Source of the DNA: Bog-159 sp049514955
GTDB taxonomy: Bacteria > Acidobacteriota > Terriglobia > Bryobacterales > Bryobacteraceae
Length of the DNA stretch: 7,268 bases
Direction of reading: 5' to 3'
NCBI GenBank assembly: GCA_049514955.1
Contig: JBEKUO010000695.1
Coordinates: 1-7,268, forward strand
Below, in pieces: positions 1 to 4,455 of this stretch. Made by a program: the position numbers and the translations under genes. The notes beneath the pieces are model-generated. The model made no database searches, had not been told where the DNA came from, and worked only from the letters and a program-made list of their open reading frames with translations. Position 1 is the first letter of the stretch, and every line of letters begins with the position of its first letter.

Positions 1-698
1 GCGAGGGGCTCGCGGAGCAACTCCGGAACAACGTCAAGCTGCCTATAGTAATTGCCTGGATCGTTTGGCAGTAGAACCCGCAAGCGGTCGCGGATGGTGA
101 TGCCTGGCGTAACGATAAGGAAGGCGTCGCCGAAGCGGGCATCCTGCGGGGCGGCCAGCTTGTTCAGCGTGTGCCAGGCGATCAGCATGGCCATGACTAC
201 AGTCTTGCCGCTGCCGGTGGCCATCTTGAAGGCGACGCGGTTCAGCAGCGGGCTGTGGGCGTGGTTGGCCTCCTTGAGCTGCCGCAGAATCCACGCACCG
301 TCCTGGCGGTCGGCGACCTCGGTCAGGTAAATGGCGGTTTCCAGAGCTTCAATCTGGCAGAAGAAGAGGCGGCGTTCGCGGTCGGGGTTGATCCAATATT
401 CGAGGAGCTGGCGGGTGGTGGTGGTAATACCGGAGTGGCCGCCGAAGCGCCATTTGGCGATGGTGCCACGCACCTCGTTGATGAACTTGTTTTCTTTAAT
501 CCGCTCCTTGGTCCACTCGTTATCGAGGGCCAGTTGCGCGCCCTTCTTCTTCGGCTGAGGTACAGGGACGAAGTAGCTGCTTAGGCGCCGCGACTCGACC
601 ACCTTGTCGGTAATGCCGTCTTCGTCGAAATAGAAATGGCGGCCAGGCTCATCGAACGGGGAGTTGATGACCGGATTGGGAATGATCACCTGAGCCAT
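1..698 (-). CDS. DEAD/DEAH helicase-type restriction endonuclease, Res-like (BPTD_3080-like family), N-terminal part
   Basis: This gene starts at the ATG on the minus strand at 698 and stays open to the left edge, giving 232 codons plus two bases; the rest lies outside the window. The protein begins MAQVIIPNPVINSPFDEPGR. Visible motifs are a Q-motif-like FFCQIEA (about residues 112-118), a Walker A/motif I ATGSGKT (160-166) and a motif Ia-like LIVTPG (194-199). These mark a superfamily 2 helicase/ATPase. The N-terminus resembles large proteins annotated as type III restriction Res subunits or BPTD_3080-family restriction endonucleases, in which an ATP-driven DNA motor is joined to a nuclease domain that would cut unmodified foreign DNA. 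The nuclease domain cannot be seen here. No methyltransferase gene lies directly upstream, as would be expected for a classical type III Mod-Res pair; a partner may lie downstream or be absent. The Shine-Dalgarno is weak (GGCGGGAA well upstream of the ATG). Family assignment is from memory of the sequence pattern; the helicase call is firm. Confidence 0.88.
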   Translation of the reverse strand, partial: MAQVIIPNPVINSPFDEPGRHFYFDEDGITDKVVESRRLSSYFVPVPQPKKKGAQLALDNEWTKERIKENKFINEVRGTIAKWRFGGHSGITTTTRQLLEYWINPDRERRLFFCQIEALETAIYLTEVADRQDGAWILRQLKEANHAHSPLLNRVAFKMATGSGKTVVMAMLIAWHTLNKLAAPQDARFGDAFLIVTPGITIRDRLRVLLPNDPGNYYRQLDVVPELLREPL

Positions 699-1092
699 GG
701 GTTAAGCTTGTTCCCGCCACCGGGTGGCGTCGGTGCGGACCATTGTAGCAACGCTCCAGCCATGTGTCGGGGCCTTAATCCCCCTTATCGCTAGCGGTCG
801 CGCAAACCGCACCCGGTAGGCACGTTTGCCCTTGCAGGCCCCGCCGTTTCCCCAGGGTAGCCGTATTCCTCGCAATGGACGCAGGTGAAGCCGGTGTGAT
901 TTGTAGCGACTGTTGATCCCGCCGGCCACGGCCTGGCGGCAACTGGCCAGCCGCGCAACCCGGAGAAGTGGGCCGCGGTCGCGCACGCTTAACCCATATT
1001 GGACGCCGGCGTTGAATCGGACGGCGTGTCCCATTCAGACCGCGGTTTCCGGCGCAGCGAGGAGGATCTGTCGCCGCCAAACAAAGCCTGGG
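699..1092. other. Intergenic stretch without a convincing gene
   Basis: This 394-bp stretch lies between the end of the three-gene minus-strand operon and the start of the Res-like gene. The short open frames on both strands are rich in Arg, Pro and Gly and look like GC-rich noise. One minus-strand frame near 850-900 reads HTGFTCVHCEEYG, with a CxxC pair like the start of a zinc ribbon. It is closed by stops on both sides with no second cysteine pair of the expected type, so it is at most a remnant. I see no tRNA, no clear terminator and no repeat array. The right-hand part of the stretch would be the 3' untranslated region of the operon. Confidence 0.5.
742..770 (-). promoter_or_regulatory. 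Candidate sigma70-type promoter for the Res-like gene
   Basis: On the minus strand there is CCGACA (765-770) as a -35 element (4 of 6 matches), a 17-nt spacer, and TACAAT (742-747) as a -10 element (5 of 6). Transcription would start near 735, leaving a leader of about 37 nt before the ATG at 698. It fits in position, but such matches occur by chance and no other evidence supports it. Confidence 0.35.
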
Positions 1093-1500
1093 CTACTTCC
1101 GTCGCATTTTTCGATCCAGAGTTCTCGAAATCTGGGCGAGCCGGCTGGCCAAACTCTCAGCTCGATCAGGATCATCGTCGGTGAAGGGGAGCCCGACTAT
1201 AATCGCGTGGTCGGGAAACACTTGTGCCTCGTCTTCCGCCTGGCAGACATCAAGCCCTTGATCGAGTTCGCGGATTTTGCCTGTGTGAAGTGTGTCGGCG
1301 CCGAATGATTTGCTAAAACCGGCAAGCCACGCAGATGTATCCGTCTTCGAGTGAATATTCACCGAAAGGCCGTCGAGGTCTTTCTTTGGGTCTCGGATGA
1401 AGGCATCCGCCTTGATGCGCTTCGTTTCTTCGTGGAACCAATTCTTCTTGAGGAGTGCCCTGAGGACGATATCTTCACACAGAAGAGAAGTTAGGGCCAC
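1093..1500 (-). CDS. Uncharacterised 135 aa protein, third gene of the TIGR04255 operon
   Basis: I do not recognise a named family. The protein starts with a GTG at 1500 (VALTSLLCEDIVLRALLKKN); AAGGGGA lies about 11 nt upstream and serves as Shine-Dalgarno. The ATG just upstream is in another frame that stops at once, so GTG is the best start. The protein is 135 aa, soluble and mixed charged, with no signal peptide or membrane segment. Notable segments are KADAFIRDPKKDLDGLSV (about residues 30-47), FGADTLHTGKIREL (66-79) and an acidic TDDDPDRAE stretch (107-115), ending in a basic tail (DRKMRRK). The DxDGLSV-type segment recalls small hypothetical proteins scattered in many bacteria. The gene follows the 188 aa gene by 21 nt on the same strand and is very likely co-transcribed with it. 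That the protein works with its operon partners is inference. Confidence 0.8.
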   Translation of the reverse strand: MALTSLLCEDIVLRALLKKNWFHEETKRIKADAFIRDPKKDLDGLSVNIHSKTDTSAWLAGFSKSFGADTLHTGKIRELDQGLDVCQAEDEAQVFPDHAIIVGLPFTDDDPDRAESLASRLAQISRTLDRKMRRK

Positions 1501-1521
1501 TGATCCGACATTCCCCTTCTT

Positions 1522-2088
1522 TCAAGATTCGCGCAGAACCCAGCGTAGGTGTTGCGCAAGGTGGCTTCCATCAAGAATGCACTCGATTCCGTGCTCAGAG
1601 CCAGATTCGGCGTAAATATAGGACTTATTGGCTGTGCTTCCTCCACACACCAGCCGCACCTCTCGAGGGCCATAAGACCAGGTAACCCGAAGTCCCCGGT
1701 TTGCACCAACCGAGACGGATGCCCGTGGAAATCTCAAACCCAATTCCCGAGCTGCTTCGATCAACACCTTCAAACCAAGGTCGTTCGCGTAGTCAGATGG
1801 GCGATCATCTTCGTTCTCTTCCGTTCGAAGCTCTTCAATTCTTCCCAGAGTAATCACATAATCGCCACTTGTTACCGAGTCTGCTGAAACCCCCGCCGCG
1901 CCCTGTTGCATTTCAGGGCGTTGCACGACTTTCGCTTCGGTCGTGGAATAGGCGGCCGCCGGCGCCTCCGGTGGTACATCGACGGCGTATTTCGTGTCGA
2001 AGTCACCTTTGACAGTTGGCGAAACAGGCTGTCCCGTTCGCGTGCTCTCATAGCACCGCAAATACAGCGGAAGCGTCCCAGTCGCCAT
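1522..2088 (-). CDS. Uncharacterised 188 aa protein, second gene of the TIGR04255 operon
   Basis: I do not recognise a characterised family. The frame could open at a GTG at 2106 (194 aa). I prefer the ATG at 2088 (MATGTLPLYLRCYES) because it sits 2 nt after the stop of the upstream gene and has GGGAG about 10 nt before it. The first 100 residues are low in structure signal, with Pro/Ala-rich stretches (PPEAPAAAYS, residues 39-48) and an acidic linker (RTEENEDDRPSD, 88-99). The C-terminal half looks like a compact domain: a helix (LGLKVLIEAARELGLRFP, 104-121), beta strands (ASVSVGANRGLRVTWSYG, 123-140; EVRLVCGG, 143-150; KSYIYAESG, 155-163) and a final helix ending LAQHLRWVL (178-186). This strand-rich end recalls hypothetical proteins that I associate with TIGR04255 genes. 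No catalytic motif is evident. The 2-nt spacing points to translational coupling with the TIGR04255 gene. Confidence 0.8.
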   Translation of the reverse strand: MATGTLPLYLRCYESTRTGQPVSPTVKGDFDTKYAVDVPPEAPAAAYSTTEAKVVQRPEMQQGAAGVSADSVTSGDYVITLGRIEELRTEENEDDRPSDYANDLGLKVLIEAARELGLRFPRASVSVGANRGLRVTWSYGPREVRLVCGGSTANKSYIYAESGSEHGIECILDGSHLAQHLRWVLRES

Positions 2089-2090
2089 AT

Positions 2091-2885
2091 TCAAAGCTTC
2101 TCCCACAGGTTGTGTGCGCGATTTGTGGTTAGCTTTTCAAAGGTGTTCACTATGGCGTGGTGGGCGACGCCGAACCATGAGTTCATAGCCGTTTGCCCCT
2201 CCTTGGCCGCTCCTCGGACCGTCAGTTCCATCACCAGGACTTCTTTCTGGTCATCAATTCGATTCCCGTGCTTCACGTCGAGCGATAGCGTTCCCACTTC
2301 GTCGGGAAGGGGCCAAGCGAACTGAATCGTCATCGCCGACGCATCCATCGCCGTCGTCGCTTGGGGGCTTCTTTCATAAAAGCCGAGGTATTCCCAGACG
2401 TCCCTCGGGAAACGGGCATCATTCTCTGTGATGTGATTTATGTAGGTCAGCTCCCAGACCTCCGGTTGCGGGTTGGGCAGGTTCGCCGAGGATAGGAATT
2501 GGTTGAATCTCTCCCAAGACCACATGAACCTCTCGAATGCGGCGTCAAACCGAGGGTATTCATCCTCATCTTTGACCTTGCGCCAGTTGTGGAGCAGCCG
2601 GTTCTGTTGTAGCTGAATCAGGAAATTCCCGGGGGGTTTTATAAAGAAAACTCGGCGCAGGGGAGGAAGGGGCGACCAATGGGGCTCGAATGGCGGCGCT
2701 GGGCCAAGCCGGACGCGCGGGAGGGGCGGATGGTCTTCGGTCTCGGAGTAGTCTCCTTCAACCCTGGCCCAAAACTGCCCGTAATGCGGAGTTCGCCACT
2801 TTTCCAATCCTTCAAACTGAACACCGCAGGCGACCTCAACAACAGGAGGCTTGCCGAAGTGGGGTCGGCGGACACTATCTGCCAT
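2091..2885 (-). CDS. TIGR04255 family protein (function unknown)
   Basis: This 264 aa protein has the hallmarks of the TIGR04255 family, which is widespread but has no established function. They are the N-terminal RRPHFGKPPVVEV (residues 6-18), a central LIQLQQNRLLHNWRK (89-103), YPRF (110-113), ELTYINHI (145-152) and the C-terminal WFGVAHHAIVNTFEKLT (237-253). The length is usual for the family. There is no signal peptide or membrane segment, so it is probably cytoplasmic. The ATG at 2885 is supported by GGAG about 10 nt upstream and by the family-like N-terminus directly after it. It is the first gene of a three-gene minus-strand operon, with the 188 aa gene starting 2 nt after its stop. 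Divergent from it lies an XRE-like regulator, and beyond the operon a Res-like restriction gene. A role in defence or stress response is only a guess from this neighbourhood. Confidence 0.88.
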   Translation of the reverse strand: MADSVRRPHFGKPPVVEVACGVQFEGLEKWRTPHYGQFWARVEGDYSETEDHPPLPRVRLGPAPPFEPHWSPLPPLRRVFFIKPPGNFLIQLQQNRLLHNWRKVKDEDEYPRFDAAFERFMWSWERFNQFLSSANLPNPQPEVWELTYINHITENDARFPRDVWEYLGFYERSPQATTAMDASAMTIQFAWPLPDEVGTLSLDVKHGNRIDDQKEVLVMELTVRGAAKEGQTAMNSWFGVAHHAIVNTFEKLTTNRAHNLWEKL

Positions 2886-2911
2886 GCGGGGATATCTCCA
2901 TGGAATTGATA

Positions 2912-2938
2912 ATCATACCGTAACGCGGAGCATGCCAA
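2912..2938 (-). promoter_or_regulatory. Candidate promoter of the TIGR04255 operon
   Basis: Reading the minus strand, TTGGCA (2933-2938; 5 of 6 matches to the -35 consensus) is followed after 15 nt by TATGAT (2912-2917; 5 of 6 to the -10). The spacer is short, which would make it weak. Transcription would start near 2905, leaving about 20 nt of leader that includes the GGAG ribosome-binding site. It lies about 110 bp from the CCTA/TAGG operator array, so direct repression from that array would need looping or additional sites. Confidence 0.4.
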
Positions 2939-3026
2939 TGCCGCCCTCCGGCTGAGCTTGTGCGTCCAACGATCCCATTCCATCGGGCCGGTCCGTTTGC
3001 TGCCAAGTTGTGCCCACCCCCAAGGC

Positions 3027-3055
3027 TTGCAAACCGTTTCTTCATTTCCTATTAT
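3027..3055 (+). promoter_or_regulatory. Promoter of the XRE-like gene
   Basis: TTGCAA (3027-3032; 4 of 6 to the -35 consensus) and TATTAT (3050-3055; 5 of 6 to the -10) are separated by exactly 17 nt in an AT-rich pocket that stands out in this GC-rich region. Transcription would begin near 3062, about 42 nt before the start codon at 3104. The -10 element and start site are covered by the palindromic array at 3048-3080, so a protein bound there should block this promoter. Confidence 0.6.
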
Positions 3056-3080
3056 ATTAGGATTATCCTAATTGTCTAGG
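3048..3080. promoter_or_regulatory. Palindromic operator array of CCTA/TAGG half-sites
   Basis: Within 33 bp there are two copies of the dyad CCTA-N6-TAGG (3048-3061 and 3067-3080). The inner arms of these two form a third, perfect dyad, TTAGGAT-T-ATCCTAA (3057-3071). The half-sites alternate in orientation along one face-like stretch that overlaps the -10 element and likely start of transcription of the adjacent XRE-like gene. Multiple dyads at such a position are typical of sites bound by dimers of small HTH regulators that repress their own gene. The symmetry is directly visible; that the neighbouring protein binds it is inference. Confidence 0.6.
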
Positions 3081-3103
3081 AAAAAGATACGGCACTCAAC
3101 GAC

Positions 3104-3430
3104 TTGTTCTGGGAGCGTGTTTCGGAGGTTCTCACCCAACAGGGTCTGCACTACGCTGACCTGTGGAAGATCGTAATTCGGAATAAGAATACCCGTACGA
3201 ACTGGCGAAGCAAGAGGACGGTGCCACAGATCTCGGACGTCGAGGAGATCGCGTCCGCACTCCACGTGGCCCCCGCGGACCTTCTTCGGCCCTCCGGCGA
3301 GCAAGCGACCGCTCGGATCGCGGAGCAACTGCAACTCCCCTTCGAACCCGGTCGGCAGGGTGCGAAATTGGAACTTGAGTACACGCAAGTTGGCTTTGTC
3401 CTGAGAATACCCGCCAAGCGAGCGTCCTGA
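3104..3430 (+). CDS. XRE/Cro-like helix-turn-helix protein
   Basis: This is a 108 aa protein whose first 62 residues fit the five-helix XRE/lambda-Cro fold: FWERVSEVLTQQGL (helix 1), YADLWKIVIRN (helix 2), a turn and recognition-helix region NTRTNWRSKRTVP (about 29-41), then SDVEEIASALHVAPADLL (44-61). The recognition region is an unusual version of the common SRWxxGxxxP pattern. The C-terminal 40 residues end in a strand-forming KLELEYTQVGFVLRIPAKRAS, perhaps for dimerisation. No ATG is available: an in-frame TAG at 3077 closes the frame upstream, and the first usual start codon is TTG at 3104. Only a distant AGGAAA precedes it, so translation is probably weak. It is divergent from the TIGR04255 operon and likely controls itself, and perhaps that operon, through the dyads just upstream. 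A downstream partner such as a toxin could have been separated by the IS21 element starting about 90 bp later; that is speculation. Confidence 0.75.
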   Translation: MFWERVSEVLTQQGLHYADLWKIVIRNKNTRTNWRSKRTVPQISDVEEIASALHVAPADLLRPSGEQATARIAEQLQLPFEPGRQGAKLELEYTQVGFVLRIPAKRAS

Positions 3431-3441
3431 AGTCTCTTTTG

Positions 3442-3514
3442 CGGCTTCGGTTCCTGGAAGAGCGATCTTGGTGCGGTATTTGCCCGGGTTTGGAGGAATA
3501 CCGAAGCCGGTATT
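3442..3514. repeat. Nested inverted repeats between the XRE gene and the IS end
   Basis: A 10-bp arm CGGCTTCGGT (3442-3451) is repeated in inverse as ACCGAAGCCG (3500-3509). Overlapping the second arm, AATACCG-AAGC-CGGTATT (3497-3514) forms a perfect 7-bp hairpin with a 4-nt loop. A second CGGTATT at 3474-3480 can compete for the same AATACCG arm. The structure ends 6 bp before the proposed IS end. It could act as a weak terminator for the XRE gene, although no T-tract follows. Confidence 0.45.
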
Positions 3515-3519
3515 GCGGT

Positions 3520-3556
3520 TGTTAGTGCCCGTCCGCACGCTGTGCTTCCTTGCCCG
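3520..3556 (+). repeat. Proposed left terminal repeats of the IS21 element
   Basis: After the terminal TG, the 10-bp motif TTAGTGCCCG (3522-3531) is followed 25 bp later by the related TCCTTGCCCG (3547-3556, 7 of 10 identical). The step matches that at the right end. The sequence between the motifs does not match the right end well, so the call depends on the terminal 12 bp and the spacing. Confidence 0.45.
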
Positions 3557-3849
3557 CTTCAGACTTGGCGCTGCATTCGGCATTGGGGTGCTGCCTATAC
3601 GACGTTGCCAACCGCGCGGTGCTGGGGGCAGGCGGCGGCCGCCAGACTTCCTCCCGAAGAAATAGCCGCCACTCGCGCACAACTAGCCATGTCGCGCCCC
3701 GAAATGGTGGGACGCCTCGGCCCACCAAGCACGGGGTTCCGCAGCAGGGGGCCTGTTGCCCCCCGAAACATCGAAGAAGTAAGATGTTCCCAGCCGCCTT
3801 GTCCGCGCCGGGATAAACCGACAGCAGTTTCGCCGACGATGTAGTCGGC

Positions 3850-3875
3850 GGGCCGGGTAGGGGGGATGCGGGGGG
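3850..3875 (+). other. G-quadruplex motif
   Basis: Four guanine runs of 3, 3, 6 and 6 bases (3850-3852, 3855-3857, 3860-3865, 3870-3875) with linkers of 2, 2 and 4 nt meet the usual G4 pattern on the plus strand. It lies about 70-95 bp before the first IS ORF. Formation in the cell is not shown by sequence alone. Confidence 0.5.
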
Positions 3876-3896
3876 CGGCACGCCCTCCGAGGGGGT

Positions 3897-3914
3897 CTGG
3901 GGGATCGCCCCCAG
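3897..3914 (+). other. Strong GC hairpin before the first IS ORF
   Basis: CTGGGGG-ATCG-CCCCCAG forms a perfect 7-bp stem with a 4-nt loop. No T-tract follows, so it is not a classical intrinsic terminator. Its place in the leader of the IS operon could dampen read-through transcription from outside the element, a common way of limiting transposase expression; this is inference. Confidence 0.45.
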
Positions 3915-3946
3915 TTGGCGGTGGCAAACACTCTCACCCTGTAGGG

Positions 3947-4438
3947 ATGAGTGAGCGGCACTGCCGTTATTGCGACCAGCAGTTTCAACCGTCCCGATGC
4001 CATCCGGAGCAGACCACGTGCTCCCAGCCCGTCTGCCAACAGCGACGCCGCGCCGACAACCGCAAGCAGAAACTCATCTCCGACCCCGAGTACCGCCAGG
4101 TATGCCGCGAGAGCGCGCGCAAGTGGCGCGCCGATCATCCCGGCTACTGGAAGCAGTACCGCGCCGCGCACCCGCCCGTGGTGGAACGGAACCGCGCCCT
4201 ACAGCGCCAGCGTGACCAGCGGCAGCGCCTCCTCGATCTTGCAAACAACAACTCGGCTCTGGACCTAAAATTCGCCGTGGCCGGGGTTTGGCTGTTGGGC
4301 CCGGCTGCTGTTGGTCTTGCAAACAACAACTTGGCTTCGGCGCAAGTCTTTATCGTGCAAGGCCCGGCGCGCAAACCGCCCGCCTCGGAAGCGTCTTGCA
4401 AACAACATCTCTCTGGTGCGGCGCCGGTTTTGGCGTGA
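3947..4438 (+). CDS. Cys-rich accessory protein of the IS21 element, putative zinc-binding (163 aa)
   Basis: I recognise this as a type of small ORF seen upstream of istA in some IS21-like elements; its role is not established. The ATG at 3947 (MSERHCRYCDQQF) is chosen over an upstream extension that translates only G-rich leader. Cysteines at C6-x2-C9 and C25-x4-C30 could bind zinc. A strongly basic, helical segment follows (about residues 31-95, with QQRRRADNRK and KWRADHPGYWKQYR), suited to nucleic-acid binding. The C-terminal half is odd: residues 98-103 (DLANNN) and 123-128 (GLANNN) are parallel because both are encoded by the same 14-bp DNA motif, while a third copy of that motif is read in another frame as CKQHLS. 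This end of the gene may therefore be shaped by DNA signals more than by protein function. The stop lies 17 nt before the istA ATG, so the genes are likely one operon. It might help transposition, regulate istA, or be mainly a carrier of DNA-binding sites. Confidence 0.8.
   Translation: MSERHCRYCDQQFQPSRCHPEQTTCSQPVCQQRRRADNRKQKLISDPEYRQVCRESARKWRADHPGYWKQYRAAHPPVVERNRALQRQRDQRQRLLDLANNNSALDLKFAVAGVWLLGPAAVGLANNNLASAQVFIVQGPARKPPASEASCKQHLSGAAPVLA
4237..4407 (+). repeat. Three spaced copies of TCTTGCAAACAACA before istA
   Basis: The 14-bp motif is identical at 4237-4250, 4315-4328 and 4394-4407, with steps of 78 and 79 bp. The first two copies continue identically as ACT and share a following GGCT. 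Because 78 is a multiple of three and 79 is not, the third copy is read in a different frame within the overlapping ORF. Spaced identical motifs next to istA could be binding sites for the transposase or a regulator. No copy of this motif, direct or inverted, was seen in the right end of the element. Confidence 0.75.
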
Positions 4439-4440
4439 AA

Positions 4441-4446
4441 AAGGAG
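4441..4446 (+). promoter_or_regulatory. Ribosome-binding site of istA
   Basis: AAGGAG is a near-perfect Shine-Dalgarno 9 nt before the ATG at 4456. It decides the istA start, since the reading frame is open much further upstream (to about 4288) through the end of the accessory ORF. Confidence 0.8.
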
Positions 4447-4455
4447 AGAGGCCCC

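Larger units (their letters stand above)
3557..3946. other. Left non-coding part of the IS21 element, G-rich
   Basis: This 390-bp stretch separates the proposed left IS end from the first accessory ORF. Open frames on both strands are rich in Pro, Arg and Gly and carry no recognisable family. One plus-strand frame (3542-3844) contains LPPEEIAATRAQLAMSRPEM, faintly like an XRE antitoxin helix, but the remainder does not follow. The right half has strings of guanine, including a G-quadruplex motif and a strong hairpin, described separately. Confidence 0.4.

Noticed and set aside
775..1080. Minus-strand ORF of 101 codons, and a CxxC zinc-ribbon-like segment in another frame (about 850-900)
   Set aside because: The ORF is Arg/Pro-rich with a TTG start and no motif. 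The CxxC segment is flanked by stops, and I looked for an RNHCP-type second half but did not find it.
2639..2983. 114-codon minus-strand ORF overlapping the start of the TIGR04255 gene
   Set aside because: It is in a different frame from the clearly conserved TIGR04255 protein and spans its promoter; composition is that of a shadow frame.
3068..3682. 204-codon minus-strand ORF overlapping the XRE-like gene
   Set aside because: It runs antisense to the better supported XRE frame, crosses the operator array and the proposed IS end, and has no recognisable domain.
4237..4407. CRISPR array, because of three repeats at a regular step
   Set aside because: Only 14 bp are repeated, the spacing is about 64 bp, there are only three copies, no cas genes are nearby, and the repeats lie within an IS ORF.
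4416..4438. Alternative left IS end near GGCGCCGGTTTTGGC, just before istA
   Set aside because: It shares GCGCCGGTT with the right terminal motif but lacks the TGTTA edge and a second copy at a 25-bp step. It would also cut the accessory ORF away from istA despite their 17-nt spacing. It remains the main alternative to the end at 3520.
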